Below, piece after piece: positions 27,132-37,341 of a stretch of 64,000 bases of DNA. The notes below the pieces were generated by a model. The model had not been told where the DNA came from, made no database searches, and saw only the letters and a program-made list of their open reading frames with translations. Origin of the DNA: Brasilonema angustatum HA4187-MV1 (GTDB lineage: Bacteria; Cyanobacteriota; Cyanobacteriia; Cyanobacteriales; Nostocaceae); the NCBI GenBank assembly GCA_019359695.1, contig JAHHGV010000001.1, positions 1 to 64,000 of the forward strand, read 5' to 3'. The translations under genes and the position numbers were made by a program. How positions within the stretch are numbered: position 1 is the stretch's first letter; every line of letters starts with the position of its first letter.

Positions 27132-30095
27132 TACAGGACGCACAATTGGGGGAGTTGTAGGTTGATTTTTTTTAAAGATTGCAGCAAGTGCTTGTTCCAG
27201 AGTTTCTGCCATGACAATCCGGTTATTGTAAGCAACAACCACCCTTACAAGTGTTGGCAAGCTGTTTTGTTCAGCTTCTAAATAAAGAGGTTCAACATAC
27301 AAAAGAGAACGTTCTATCGGAATCACCAACAAATTGCCTTGAATTGCTTTGGAACCTTGGCGATTCCACAGAGAAATTTGCTGCGAAATCACTGGATCTT
27401 GATTAATCAAAGCTTCAATTTGCTCTGTTCCGTAAACTAACTGCTGCTTGGGAAACTCGTAAAGCAACATCTTGCCGTATTCTTGTTTATCAGAACGTGC
27501 TGCTAACCAAGCAATTAAATTTGCGCGTTGTACAGGCTTGAAAGGTAGTAGTAGAATGAATTCTTCCGATTGTGCTTGAGGCAGTTTCATAATCAGGTAG
27601 TAAGGCTGTACCTGCTGCTGTTTGCTACCGTAAATCTCATTAGGAATTTGCCACAAGTCTTCTTGATTGTAGAAAACCTGTGGATCTGTCATGTGATATG
27701 TTAATAATCGCTCAGATTGAATACTAAAAAAGTCTTGTGGATACCGAATATGGTTGCGAAGAGCAACTGGCATCTTGTCCAAGGGTTTTAGTAATTTGGG
27801 GAAGATAGCCTCTAAAGTATGAACAATTGGATCTGTTGGATCGGCAACATAGAAATTCACACTGCCATTGTAGGCATCAATGACAACTTTTACAGAATTA
27901 CGAATATAGTTAAATTTATTTTTGCCTGGATCAGAATATGGATAGCGATCGCTCGTGGTGTAAGCATCAATCATCCAGTAAAGATAAGTCTTGTTACCTT
28001 TGATATTTGTTCCTTCGCCATCTGCAGTAACTAAATAAGGATCACTGTCGTAGCGTAAAAAAGGAGCGATCGCCTGCACTCGTTCTTTGATATTGCGACG
28101 AAACAGCAGCTTTGTTTGCGGTGTAAAATTGCGCGTCAACAGCATCTGCCAATCTTTAAGATATTCCGCAAACACCAAGCGCCGCCATATTGCACCAATT
28201 GAGATTCCTCCACGTCCATCGTAAACGTTATAAACGTTATCATTTTCGCTCGGAAAGTCTAATTCCTGAGTTTTTGTCCCCGTCATCACATAATTATTGG
28301 TGATTTCGCCATAGTAAATGCGGGGTTGATTAATAGGAATACTTGAGCGAACTGATTCATTCGATATCAGCAAGGAACTCTCGTTACCTGTATTATTAAG
28401 TCCAATATCTTTGACGTAGTAGTCAGGTAATCCGCCAGGTGCGACAACATTTACGGGGCTGAGTGTAAAACCGTAGCCGTGAGTGTAGATCAGATGTTGA
28501 TTTACCCAAGTTTGTGCGACATCTGGTACATCACCGTAGTCTAGTTCTCGCGCTGCGATGATTGTCTGTTGCTTTTGAGCTGTTTGTTGTGGTTTGAGGT
28601 TGTAGCGATCAATGTCAGCGCCAGGAAACTTGTAGTAAGGTCGAATTTGTTGCAACTGACGGTTAGTTTCTAGAAGAGGGCGTGTATCCCACAACCGAAT
28701 GTTGCGAATTGTCAAATCATTTTCTTGCAAATTTGTTGCAGTTAGTTGACCTCGCGGATCAAAAATTTTTGCTTCTATAGCATCTAAATTAAAAGCTTCT
28801 CTGGTGAGGGTGATAGTACGCTCAATGTATGGGCGTTCACGACTCAATTCATTTGGCTGGACAACAAAGCGTTGTACTGCTGAGGGTAAAATTTCTCCAG
28901 AAACTGCCGCGACAAATATATATAATCCTAGTGCGTAAATGAGTTGAGGTGGATAGAGAATGAGTTTAAAACTTGTTTTCTTTGTTCTAGATAAAAGAAT
29001 TATTCGCAGTAGGAGATATATGGCGATCGCCACTGCCAAAAAACTCAACCCACTATACATTGGCAACAACACCTTAACATCGGTGTAACTAGCACCATAG
29101 ATCACCCCACGAGTGGAATACAAAAGTTTATAGTGTGCAAGCCAATAATGCAGGGCAACTGCTAACATGAATAAGCTAGTTAAAGCGTTTAAGTGGAGTC
29201 GCTGCGGTGTAGAAAACCCTGTAAATCTTCCTTCACTAAGACTATTTGCCGAACACAAGTAAATGAGCGTTACTGCGCAGACAGCAAAGAGAAACAGTCC
29301 CACTAGCCAAAATGCCAACGATTCCCAAATTGGCAAAACAAATACATAAAAGCTAATATCTTTGTGAAATAGCGGCTCTGTGCGGTTAAAACTAGTGCTA
29401 TGAAAATACTCTAGAACGGTTACCCAATGTGTTGATAACAGAAAACTCAGCAGCAAACAGATGAGGAGTGCGATCGCCCTCAAGCAAAACTCATAATTAA
29501 TCACAATCGTAATTGTCAACACCAAGAGCACAATTGACTGCACAATTGGGATATTAATCTGCTGTATTTGCATTTGCTGCAACACCTGTTGTAACGAAGG
29601 TGTCAATGGCAACTTAGTGGTGGGTAATTGAATATTTGGAAACCACAAATTTAACGCTTGCTGAGCATAGTAAATAAACACTAATCCCACCAGCAAACTC
29701 AATGTGATCACCACTGGCAAGAGCAAGCGCAATCCGAGTTGTGACTTCTCAGTGGCGGGGTGCGAAGTCGGAATTTTTAGATTTTGAATTTGAAATTTTG
29801 TTAGCGCAGTGGAACGCAGTCCATTTTGAATTGTTTCGTCCCTTTGTCTGCTTGGGGAATACTTCAACCTTGAGGTAACAAGAAAATTGCTGAATAAAAA
29901 ACCCACTGAGCTGAAAAAGACAACTGCCCACACAATTAGTTGCGTTAACAAGCGCAATAAAAATTCTCGTAAATATCCAACTTCACTAAACCAGAAAATT
30001 TCTGCTCCTAGGTGGCAAGTTAAATCAAAAAACAGCCATAGCCCCAACAGCACGATAATCAGTCGATACCCTCGTTTGAATAAGCCACCAACCAT
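27126..30095 (-). CDS. UPF0182 family integral membrane protein
   Basis: A 989-residue UPF0182 (COG1615) protein of unknown function. The N-terminal 400 residues carry about seven membrane segments (first at 12-30, second about 48-70, third about 125-148, and others to 395). The rest is a large, probably extracytoplasmic domain with the family signatures [20 protein letters not shown] and [25 protein letters not shown]. Length is normal. The loop after the second membrane segment contains an in-frame insertion of the A/T-rich dispersed repeat (about 29757-29830), encoding [10 protein letters not shown] short gap separates it from the DUF3598 gene, so they may be co-transcribed. Confidence 0.9.
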   Translation of the reverse strand: MVGGLFKRGYRLIIVLLGLWLFFDLTCHLGAEIFWFSEVGYLREFLLRLLTQLIVWAVVFFSSVGFLFSNFLVTSRLKYSPSRQRDETIQNGLRSTALTKFQIQNLKIPTSHPATEKSQLGLRLLLPVVITLSLLVGLVFIYYAQQALNLWFPNIQLPTTKLPLTPSLQQVLQQMQIQQINIPIVQSIVLLVLTITIVINYEFCLRAIALLICLLLSFLLSTHWVTVLEYFHSTSFNRTEPLFHKDISFYVFVLPIWESLAFWLVGLFLFAVCAVTLIYLCSANSLSEGRFTGFSTPQRLHLNALTSLFMLAVALHYWLAHYKLLYSTRGVIYGASYTDVKVLLPMYSGLSFLAVAIAIYLLLRIILLSRTKKTSFKLILYPPQLIYALGLYIFVAAVSGEILPSAVQRFVVQPNELSRERPYIERTITLTREAFNLDAIEAKIFDPRGQLTATNLQENDLTIRNIRLWDTRPLLETNRQLQQIRPYYKFPGADIDRYNLKPQQTAQKQQTIIAARELDYGDVPDVAQTWVNQHLIYTHGYGFTLSPVNVVAPGGLPDYYVKDIGLNNTGNESSLLISNESVRSSIPINQPRIYYGEITNNYVMTGTKTQELDFPSENDNVYNVYDGRGGISIGAIWRRLVFAEYLKDWQMLLTRNFTPQTKLLFRRNIKERVQAIAPFLRYDSDPYLVTADGEGTNIKGNKTYLYWMIDAYTTSDRYPYSDPGKNKFNYIRNSVKVVIDAYNGSVNFYVADPTDPIVHTLEAIFPKLLKPLDKMPVALRNHIRYPQDFFSIQSERLLTYHMTDPQVFYNQEDLWQIPNEIYGSKQQQVQPYYLIMKLPQAQSEEFILLLPFKPVQRANLIAWLAARSDKQEYGKMLLYEFPKQQLVYGTEQIEALINQDPVISQQISLWNRQGSKAIQGNLLVIPIERSLLYVEPLYLEAEQNSLPTLVRVVVAYNNRIVMAETLEQALAAIFKKNQPTTPPIVRPVQ

Positions 30096-30441
30096 TAATC
30101 TATGACCAACGCATCGCCAAACTCATTTAAGATCATATTAGATCCCACTGTTCAGCGATAGATATAGTAGTTAGTAGATTTTAAGATTAGTTTCTTTGCA
30201 CTTTTTATTGCCTGTTTTGAAGCGAGAGGTTCTGCCTGTCGTCTTCACTAGGAACGTGCATATAGTCAATTAACATATTTAATTTTGATAAAATTTTCTT
30301 TAAGCGTATAAAAACTATACTTGATGCTGTTAATAAATCTTAATTTTCTGGAACGTAGAATTGCTATCATCTCACACTTTCATTGACACAAAAGGAACAA
30401 GATTGATAGAATTTCTGGAAAATTGAAAAACATTTTTATTG
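30096..30441. other. Divergent promoter spacer, UPF0182 and PEP-CTERM genes
   Basis: 346 nt, AT-rich, with no gene or clear repeat seen. It must contain both promoters. Confidence 0.35.
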
Positions 30442-31116
30442 ATGAAAAAGCAAAAGTGTGGTGTTTGGTTAGGTGGGGTCGCATTTATCAGTCTTTCCCC
30501 CTTAGTTCTTGTGGCTGGACAGACTCGCGCATCGGCGGCTTGTCCGCTTCCAGACTCCATTTCAGATCAAGCTACCGTTATTGCGTCGTTCTTGAACTCT
30601 GAATGTACAAAACAAACCCTAAGCCAAGAAACAACTTATTATCGCTATTACAATAATGATAACACCTATAAATTTGGTAGATATTTAACAAGTAATTTTT
30701 ATGACAGTAGTAATGGTAAAACGACATTAGATGTCATTCAAGAGTTGGCTTTAGCTCAATACTTCGGACCTCCTCCTAATTTAGCGCAATTGAGAGAAAC
30801 AGTAACTTTACCAGCTGGTTTAGATGTCTACATTGGTATTGCTGGTCCTCAACCTCCTAATGTTTGCTACCCAGGTGGTGCCACACAAGCTTTTATAGAA
30901 AATACAAGAACTCCAGGTGTTTCATTTGTTTTTGATGGCAATGTACCTGATGGAGGTTCCTTGTCCGCAAATTGCTATACTGCTACTGCAGCAAAACCTA
31001 TTCCTGAACCCTCTCCTCTGTTTGCCATAGGTGTGCTTGCAACAATTGGTTTGGCTGCTACTTTCAATCGCACTTTAATGGAGTCTAAAACGAAACAAAT
31101 AGCAAATAGTTACTAG
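30442..31116 (+). CDS. Exported PEP-CTERM-type protein
   Basis: A 224-residue secreted protein. An N-terminal signal peptide (about 1-33, KKQKCG then a hydrophobic core ending ASA) precedes a beta-rich body with several Cys. The C-terminus has the sorting signal: PIPEPSPLF, a hydrophobic helix (AIGVLATIGLAATF), then Arg and Lys. This is the PEP-CTERM arrangement recognised by exosortase; no exosortase gene is in the window. The body is not recognised. The start is the ATG at 30442 rather than the TTG just before it. Confidence 0.75.
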   Translation: MKKQKCGVWLGGVAFISLSPLVLVAGQTRASAACPLPDSISDQATVIASFLNSECTKQTLSQETTYYRYYNNDNTYKFGRYLTSNFYDSSNGKTTLDVIQELALAQYFGPPPNLAQLRETVTLPAGLDVYIGIAGPQPPNVCYPGGATQAFIENTRTPGVSFVFDGNVPDGGSLSANCYTATAAKPIPEPSPLFAIGVLATIGLAATFNRTLMESKTKQIANSY

Positions 31117-31230
31117 ATGTGAGAGCGAAAAGAAAGCTACGATCTGAAATACTTAGCACCTGTATGGGTTTGTGACCTCAACTCATCGGAATATTGCTTT
31201 ATTGGCTGCTGCTTGGCACAAGATGGATAC

Positions 31231-31264
31231 AAAAAAACCCCCACAACCATATCGATTGTAGGGG
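31231..31264 (-). terminator. Intrinsic terminator (minus strand)
   Basis: On the minus strand, GGGGC-flanked arms (CCCC TACAA with TTGT GGGG, one mismatch, 9-nt loop) are followed directly by seven T. It is the most classical intrinsic terminator I see in the window. It would end transcripts coming from hemA, 374 nt upstream, or a small RNA in between. Confidence 0.7.
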
Positions 31265-31390
31265 CTTACAACTACTATGAACAAGATGTGCGAGGAATTC
31301 CCGCCCAAGGATAGCGGGTACATGCGTGCCATCTTTATTTACTTAGGGATGGGTGAACTGGTGTTATGCACTCTTTAACCCAGTTCGGTG

Positions 31391-31426
31391 GAATTCCTCA
31401 CCTGCTTATGCGGTGGGGTAGTTCAC
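31391..31426. repeat. Possible IS200/IS605-type end remnant
   Basis: CTCACCTGCTTATGCGGTGGGG followed by TAGTTCAC forms an imperfect hairpin with the same TTCAC ending as 25036-25075. No transposase is nearby. Confidence 0.25.
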
Positions 31427-31637
31427 GGATGAAATTATCCATACCATAAGTCCTGATCGCCAAATTTACTAAGTAACCGCCATCTTCCCCGAAGCAGTGC
31501 CAACTGAAGGTAGGCGTTGTTTGAAAAATGCGATATCGCGTCTCATATCTTTGACGCCGAAACGGGCAAGCTATTGAGTGCACAAGTTGGCTGCAAAATA
31601 GAAAATTATCAGTACTATCACCCTTTACCAGCTACTG

Positions 31638-32924
31638 CTAGCTAAACTGTTCGCCCGCCTCTAAGTTAAATAACATTTGTAAAGTTTGCATACACAGGCG
31701 TCTTGCTTCAACATCTTGCTGAGCTCGCAGCTGCACCATTGGGTCGTGTAAAATTTTGTTAACAATGCCTCGTGTCAAGGCTTCGATGACTTCTTGATGT
31801 TTTTCGCCAAATTCTGAACCCAATCTCGACAATGCTTTTTCTAGTTCTTGTTCGCGGATAGTTTCAACTTTATTTCGCAAACAACTAATTGTGGTGACTG
31901 TTTCGAGCGATCGCCACCAAACATCAAAAGCTTCCGTCTCCTGTTCTAAGAGTCCTTCTGCTTCCTGCGCCATTTTGCGGCGACTTTCTTGGTTTTGTGC
32001 AACGACTGCCTTTAAATCATCCACATTAAACGCCTGTACGTTTGCCAATCCGTTAACATCAGCATGAACGTTACGTGGTACCGAAATATCAATCAACATC
32101 AAAGGTTGACTGGGTTCCAAAACCATCTCTAATTTAGTGCGGTCAAGAATCGGCTCTAGAGAAGATGTGCTTGTAAATACTAAATCACTTTCGGTAATTA
32201 CGCTCATCATTTCCGAAAGCAAGCAAGTTTTGATCGGTTGTCCGGGGAAGTGCTTTGCCAATTCCTGCGCCCGCCCCAGAGAGCGATTTAAGATACAAAT
32301 TTGATCAGCGCCTTTGGATAGTAGGTGTTGTACTAGCAAGCGTGACATTTTGCCAGCACCTAAAATTGCCACCCGAGATGCCGTTAAATTTACTAATTTC
32401 ATCTGCGCTAACTCCACAGCCGCCGAACTGATGGAGACAGCGCCAGTGCCAATGCTGGTTTCGGTGCGAACCCGTTTGCCTGCTGTAATGGCTTGTTTAA
32501 ATAAGCGATTTAAAACTGTTTTTATACCGTTGAACTGCTGTCCTAGTTTGTGAGTGTGTTTCACTTGAGCGAGAATTTGACCTTCTCCCAAAACCAGGCT
32601 ATCTAAACCAGAAGCAACACGCATCAAGTGCATGACTGCATCTTGATGGAGTAAAACAAACAAATCTTGCCGTAAAGATATGACTGGTAATTTACTGTGT
32701 TCAGAAAGAAACTGAGTCACTTCCCGAATTCCCTGTTCGGTTTCTTGGGCAACAACGTAAATTTCCAGGCGGTTACAAGTGCTTAGTATTGCGACTTCTT
32801 CAATATGAGGATAGCTGAGCAAGTGCGCGATCGCACCTTCAATTTGTGGTTCTGGAACACTCAGTTTTTCCCGAACTTCTACCGGGGCTGTTTTATGGCT
32901 TAACCCCACCACTGCTATATTCAT
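31638..32924 (-). CDS. hemA: Glutamyl-tRNA reductase
   Basis: First committed step of C5 tetrapyrrole synthesis: NADPH-dependent reduction of glutamyl-tRNA to glutamate-1-semialdehyde, for chlorophyll, haem and bilins. The 428 residues are standard. Seen are [20 protein letters not shown], the catalytic Cys50 in [20 protein letters not shown], a Rossmann [12 protein letters not shown], and the C-terminal dimerisation helix. It lies 79 nt downstream of glpX on the same strand, with a strong hairpin in the gap. A terminator-like structure lies 370 nt beyond its stop. Confidence 0.96.
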   Translation of the reverse strand: MNIAVVGLSHKTAPVEVREKLSVPEPQIEGAIAHLLSYPHIEEVAILSTCNRLEIYVVAQETEQGIREVTQFLSEHSKLPVISLRQDLFVLLHQDAVMHLMRVASGLDSLVLGEGQILAQVKHTHKLGQQFNGIKTVLNRLFKQAITAGKRVRTETSIGTGAVSISSAAVELAQMKLVNLTASRVAILGAGKMSRLLVQHLLSKGADQICILNRSLGRAQELAKHFPGQPIKTCLLSEMMSVITESDLVFTSTSSLEPILDRTKLEMVLEPSQPLMLIDISVPRNVHADVNGLANVQAFNVDDLKAVVAQNQESRRKMAQEAEGLLEQETEAFDVWWRSLETVTTISCLRNKVETIREQELEKALSRLGSEFGEKHQEVIEALTRGIVNKILHDPMVQLRAQQDVEARRLCMQTLQMLFNLEAGEQFS

Positions 32925-32965
32925 TTGCTAAATCTTAGTTACTAATTGAGAATTGGGAATAGCGT

Positions 32966-32995
32966 AAAGGGAAAAGGGTAACCCCTTTTCCCTTT
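32966..32995. terminator. Perfect 13-bp hairpin between glpX and hemA
   Basis: AAAGGGAAAAGGG (32966-32978) pairs with CCCTTTTCCCTTT (32983-32995) around a 4-nt loop. The T-tract favours the plus strand, but both neighbouring genes are on minus. It may attenuate or separate glpX and hemA expression. Confidence 0.5.
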
Positions 32996-33003
32996 TTCAA
33001 AAA

Positions 33004-34044
33004 TTAGTGCAATTGCAATTCCTTGGGTTGGCGAGAAAGCATGTGGATAGTGTCCACGAATCGGGCAGTACGGGATTGGTTAGAAATTACCAAGCTTTGA
33101 GTTCTTGCGCCTCCTGGGAAGAAGCGGACACCTTGCATGAGGTTACCAGTGGTAATTCCACAAGCGGCGAATAAGACGGTTTCACCAGATGCTAGTTCAT
33201 GAGCATCGTAGACCTTATCGGGGTCATTGATATTCATAGACTTCAGCCGGTCAAGGTTAGCTTCCTTGCTTTCGCCAATCAAACCAGTCTTGACGATGGC
33301 TGGATCGTAAATGAGTTGACCTTGGAAGTGACCACCCAAAGCACGCATTGCGGCGGCGGAAATAACGCCTTCTGGGGCAGCACCAATTCCCATCAGGGCA
33401 TGAATGTTGGTTCCAGAAAAACCACAAGATATAGCTGCGCCTACGTCACCATCAGAAATCAGCTGGACTCTTGCTCCTGCGTCCCGAATTTCTTTGATCA
33501 AGTCGTTATGGCGTTCACGCTTCATCACCACGACAACAAGTTCGTCGATGCCTCTATCTAGACACTCAGAGAGAATCTTCAGGTTTTCAGTGGCAGATTT
33601 GTTGATGTCCACCTTGCCCTTGGCAGCTGGGGGAGCTGCGATCTTCTTCATGTAGAAGTCTGGCGCAGCAAACAAACCACCTTTTTGGGAAATTGCCAAA
33701 ACAGCCATTGACCCTGGTTGACCGTAAGCTACAAGGTTAGTACCCTCACAAGGGTCAACAGCAATATCAATTTCAATCAGTTCATCGGGGTTACAGAAAT
33801 TTTTGGCATCTGGCTGGCTACAAATACCAACTTCTTCCCCGATATAAAGCATGGGCGCGTCATCGCGTTCGCCTTCCCCAATCACGATGCGACCACGCAT
33901 ATAAATTTTATTCATCCGTTCCCGCATGGCTTCTACAGCCACTTCGTCAGCGGTATTTTTTTCGCCTTTTCCCATCCAGCGTGCGGATGCGATCGCGGCT
34001 TGCTCAACAACTTCAATAATTTCTAACCCAAGTGTATTTTCCAC
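33004..34044 (-). CDS. glpX: Class II fructose-1,6-/sedoheptulose-1,7-bisphosphatase
   Basis: GlpX-type bisphosphatase, in cyanobacteria the Calvin-cycle enzyme acting on both fructose and sedoheptulose bisphosphates. The 346 residues match. Visible are [34 protein letters not shown] (metal-binding Glu/Asp), [15 protein letters not shown] (the DPxxGT phosphatase motif), [12 protein letters not shown], and [14 protein letters not shown]. It probably works with fbaA at 5.7 kb. A 714-nt upstream spacer separates it from the next gene. Confidence 0.96.
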   Translation of the reverse strand: MENTLGLEIIEVVEQAAIASARWMGKGEKNTADEVAVEAMRERMNKIYMRGRIVIGEGERDDAPMLYIGEEVGICSQPDAKNFCNPDELIEIDIAVDPCEGTNLVAYGQPGSMAVLAISQKGGLFAAPDFYMKKIAAPPAAKGKVDINKSATENLKILSECLDRGIDELVVVVMKRERHNDLIKEIRDAGARVQLISDGDVGAAISCGFSGTNIHALMGIGAAPEGVISAAAMRALGGHFQGQLIYDPAIVKTGLIGESKEANLDRLKSMNINDPDKVYDAHELASGETVLFAACGITTGNLMQGVRFFPGGARTQSLVISNQSRTARFVDTIHMLSRQPKELQLH

Positions 34045-34758
34045 AAACTCTGCCCTCTCGGTTGCTTGATTTTGCGTCGTTCTAGAAACCTGTTTCAGTT
34101 TTCAAGTCTACCAAAGGGCGGATACCTGTGGGGATACTTATGGAAAATAGTATCACTATCCGCTATGTTAAGTTTTGCTTCTTTTGACTTGCCATAGCAC
34201 TAAACGACACATTTTCTTACTCAGATCATATACCAAAAAGTTTACACAAAATTATGTTTTTTTAATAATTTCACTTGACTTTTGCAATGAAGTTTATGTC
34301 AAGTTGCAGTCAAAGGTATCTCTAGACCAATACAGTTGGTGATCAGTCTTTTTTCTCTCGCTCTCTAACCCAAGCACTCAATAACTGCCTGCCTCAATGC
34401 ATAAACTTCTTAAGTTAACCCTATTACAGGGAAGGCTCTGCTGTAACAAAGAGCGCTCGTTACCAGGCTCAGCCTCTTGTTGAGAATCGTGCAATATTTC
34501 ATCGCAACTTTCTTTTGAACTTTACCTAAATTTAGCTGACTTTGGTTGTATCTACATATCGCCAACTAATTTTCTGACCTAGGAGTGAAAGTCTGTAAAC
34601 TGAGGAGCATTTTACTGTTTGTCATGGTCTGACTTGACTTTTGCAACAAACTTGGTTGCAAATTGGATTCAAACGTATTTTTACACTCTTACTGTCAAAC
34701 AAAATACTAAAAAAGATTTCTGAAATAGAACCATTTTGAAGAACGGAGAAAAATTTAT
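34045..34758. other. Long spacer with an imperfect direct repeat
   Basis: 714 nt containing the glpX promoter region. Two related segments of about 47 nt (34269-34315 and 34632-34678) both start ACTTGACTTTTGCAA and end TCAAA-GTAT. No gene is recognised between them. Confidence 0.4.
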
Positions 34759-34986
34759 ATGTCAATTGAAATATCAATCGCATTATTTTCTTATCTTTTG
34801 GGTGTTATTATTCAATGGGTTGGATTTAGACCAAAATTCAGAGAATTAGACGAATACGCAAATTTTCCCATAATTTGGGCAGCAAAAAAAGTCACAATGA
34901 TTGCTTGCTTTCTGGAAGCTTTGACCTGGCCTTATAGTTTGATTTTAGAGAATGAACTTATCTTAGAAAAAAACGAAACGAAGTAA
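34759..34986 (+). CDS. Small hypothetical membrane protein
   Basis: A 75-residue protein with a hydrophobic first segment (IALFSYLLGVIIQWVGF, residues 7-23) and a second possible segment (ACFLEALTWPYSLIL, about 49-63), with charged ends. GGAG lies about 12 nt before the ATG. I recognise no family. The hydrophobic pattern and ribosome site make it a plausible gene. Confidence 0.5.
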   Translation: MSIEISIALFSYLLGVIIQWVGFRPKFRELDEYANFPIIWAAKKVTMIACFLEALTWPYSLILENELILEKNETK

Positions 34987-35333
34987 AAAAAACTCTGTAA
35001 CGCTAGGCAATATAAAAAGCTCCTGCTTTCCTACACCCCCACCCCCTAAGCCCTGCGGGCACGCTGAGTCCCAAGGGGACACGCTGCGCGAACGCGAACG
35101 GGGAATTCAAAATTCGCTCATTCAAAAGTCAAAATTAATACTTTTGAACGCCAGGTGCTTTATGCCGGGAGACCCGTCCACCGCACTGGCTCCTTTTGAC
35201 TTGATACTTTTAACTTGTTTTGCCCCTACACCCCTACACCCCTATCCCCCTGCACCCAAGCGCTCTGTTGTGCCAACCATGAATTAGGCTAAATAATAGA
35301 TGGTAATGATTCACAAAAAACTTTAAAAACATT
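34987..35333. repeat. Dispersed repeat mosaic upstream of grxC
   Basis: 347 nt with no gene. It carries GC-rich repeat words (GCGGGCACGCTGAGTCCCAAGGGGACACGC type, 35055-35100). At 35172-35192 is an exact inverse copy of the 21-nt word at 7420-7440. A short CCCCTACA tandem lies at about 35222-35245. Confidence 0.6.
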
Positions 35334-35648
35334 ATGCTGAATTCTCTTAACACTGTACTAGGTCGCCATCCTGAGCGTATAAAAGCCAATGTTGAAATCT
35401 ACACCTGGCAAACTTGCCCATATTGCATTCGCGCTAAGATGCTGTTGTGGTGGAAAGGAGTAAAATTCACGGAATACAAAATTGATGGTAACGAAGCAGC
35501 CAGAGTAAACATGGCAGAACGTGCCAATGGACGCCGTAGTGTACCGCAAATTTTTATTAACAATCAGCACATCGGTGGTTGTGATGACCTTTATCAGCTA
35601 GATACGCAAGCTCAATTAGACCCCATTCTTAGTCAGTCGGCTGTTTAG
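35334..35648 (+). CDS. grxC: Glutaredoxin 3 (dithiol)
   Basis: Glutathione-dependent disulfide oxidoreductase with the CPYC active site (Cys28, Cys31), TVP-type RRSVPQIFINNQHIGG loop and GCDDL glutathione-binding end. It has 104 residues, about 15 more than minimal glutaredoxins; the extra N-terminal residues (LNSLNTVLGRHPER) could reflect a later true start, but are common in cyanobacterial homologues. It lies 19 nt before tadA on the same strand, so the two probably share a transcript. Confidence 0.93.
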   Translation: MLNSLNTVLGRHPERIKANVEIYTWQTCPYCIRAKMLLWWKGVKFTEYKIDGNEAARVNMAERANGRRSVPQIFINNQHIGGCDDLYQLDTQAQLDPILSQSAV

Positions 35649-35667
35649 CTGGTTCCGCAATCAGAAT

Positions 35668-36153
35668 ATGTCTCTCGATTACTCAGAATATCTTGTACAT
35701 CGGCAGTGGATGAGTCGCGCCTTAGACTTAGCACAAATAGCGGGTGATGCAGATGAAGTTCCTGTAGGTGCTGTTGTTATTGATTCGTCTGGAAGTTTGA
35801 TTGCAGAAGGAGAAAACAGAAAAGAACGTGACAATGATCCTACCGCTCACGCAGAAATTATTGCAATTAGAGCAGCGGCTCAAAAGTTACGAACTTGGCG
35901 TCTTAACCAATGCACCCTTTACGTCACTCTGGAACCGTGTCCGATGTGTGCAGGTGCAATTGTACAGGCACGTATAAAACTTTTAGTCTATGGAGTGGAC
36001 GACCCCAAAACTGGTGCAATTCGTACCGTTGCCAATATCCCCGATAGCGCTGCTTCCAATCACCGCTTGCGTGTGATTGGGGGTATTTTAGAATACTCCT
36101 GTCGTCAGCAATTGCAAGTTTGGTTTGCAAGACGGCGACAAATTTCTAACTAA
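35668..36153 (+). CDS. tadA: tRNA-specific adenosine deaminase
   Basis: Deaminates A34 to inosine in tRNA-Arg(ACG). The 161-residue protein shows the zinc-binding deaminase motifs HAEI (His61, Glu63 as proton shuttle) and PCPMC (Cys91, Cys94), plus the VPVGAVVID and GALRTVANI-like regions of TadA. The ATG at 35668 gives the family N-terminus (YLVHRQWMSRALDLAQ). It is co-directional with grxC and separated by 19 nt. Confidence 0.92.
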   Translation: MSLDYSEYLVHRQWMSRALDLAQIAGDADEVPVGAVVIDSSGSLIAEGENRKERDNDPTAHAEIIAIRAAAQKLRTWRLNQCTLYVTLEPCPMCAGAIVQARIKLLVYGVDDPKTGAIRTVANIPDSAASNHRLRVIGGILEYSCRQQLQVWFARRRQISN

Positions 36154-36264
36154 CGGACAGAGATAAAACTGTCCACGGGGTGCTACACAAGTCACGGAAG
36201 AAAATCTACGGTGTAACTAGCAAAGTCTTGAATGTATTCAACCTAACAGCCAGTAGCCACCGTC

Positions 36265-37038
36265 ATGATTTCCTTAAACTCTTGCTCTGATACTCCGTGT
36301 GATCATCCTGCTACTACGCCAGAAAGTGCTAAGGTGGCTGAAATAACAACTTCTCAGATTTCTCCTTGGTTAAGTCCCTTAATGTATTTCTTGGGAGGTC
36401 ATGTTGTTCTTCCATTTTTCTTTGGAGAAATTAAAGTCACTGGACAAGAAAATCTTCCTCAAACTGGTCCTGTTATTCTAGCTCCCACACATCGAACACG
36501 TTGGGATTCACTGGTATTATCGTATGCAGCCGGTCGCTGCGTAACTGGACGAGATTTGCGATTCATGGTCACGATTACTGAATGCCAAGGGTTGCAAGGC
36601 TGGTTTGTTCGACGTTTAGGGGGGTTCTCTGTAGATCCTCAACGCCCCTCAATCACAACTCTCCGTTATAGTATTGAACTTCTTGAGGAGGGCGAAATGT
36701 TAGTGATTTTCCCAGAGGGAAATATTTTTCGCGACACGAATGTTCACCCGTTAAAGCCAGGAATTGCTCGTCTGGCTTTGAGTGCTGAATCTAGTCATCC
36801 TGGGTTAGGCATAAAAATTATACCCATCGGCATCCATTACAGCGAACCTTACCCTACATGGGGTACGGATGTGAGTATTCACATTGGAACCGCAATCGAT
36901 GTAGCAGATTACACTAGTTTTTCCTTGAAACAGGATGCTAAGCGTCTTACAGGTGATTTAACAATGGCTCTTCAAAAATTAAGCCATCAGGAATCACAAA
37001 TCATTCCTCGTGCTTTTGCAGAAATTGCAAATACTTAA
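36265..37038 (+). CDS. plsC: 1-acyl-sn-glycerol-3-phosphate acyltransferase
   Basis: Membrane-associated acyltransferase of phospholipid and galactolipid synthesis that makes phosphatidate from lysophosphatidate. In 257 residues it shows the HX4D catalytic motif (His76-RTRW-Asp81), the substrate-binding FPEGNIFRD near residue 155, and a hydrophobic stretch (PLMYFLGGHVVLPFFF) before them. The arrangement is normal for the family. Cyanobacteria have several paralogues, so acyl preference cannot be told. No partner gene is adjacent. Confidence 0.88.
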   Translation: MISLNSCSDTPCDHPATTPESAKVAEITTSQISPWLSPLMYFLGGHVVLPFFFGEIKVTGQENLPQTGPVILAPTHRTRWDSLVLSYAAGRCVTGRDLRFMVTITECQGLQGWFVRRLGGFSVDPQRPSITTLRYSIELLEEGEMLVIFPEGNIFRDTNVHPLKPGIARLALSAESSHPGLGIKIIPIGIHYSEPYPTWGTDVSIHIGTAIDVADYTSFSLKQDAKRLTGDLTMALQKLSHQESQIIPRAFAEIANT

Positions 37039-37341
37039 CAAACACGTACACTTTTGTAACAATACCTGCTGATTGTGAAAGGGAATTGAGTCAATTTCTA
37101 AATCATATTTTAGTCCGATCAAGCAATTAGCATTCTTAGTTGAAAAACCAGAGGAATTTTTGCGTTTGTTCATAGGGGCAATTTAGGTACTATCTAGAAG
37201 CAATGGGAACCTGATTTCATGGATGTTCAGTCTAAATCAGGGAAACCGAATATGAGACTTTGTTTTGCCAAAGTTCAAAACAGAGTTAAGATACCCCAAG
37301 TTTCCATAACTGTTTTTTTAGTTACCTCTTTAAATGACCTC

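Larger units (their letters stand above)
31117..31637. other. Intergenic region between PEP-CTERM gene and hemA
   Basis: 521 nt. It holds a strong minus-strand terminator (31231-31264) and a possible IS200/IS605 end (31391-31426). No protein-coding gene is supported. The 370 nt between the hemA stop and the terminator could be a long hemA 3' UTR or a separate small RNA. Confidence 0.4.

Noticed and set aside
37219-37341. Upstream in-frame start of the exported protein at 37.3 kb
   Set aside because: It would bury the signal peptide 41 residues inside the protein; the ATG at 37342 gives a normal export signal.
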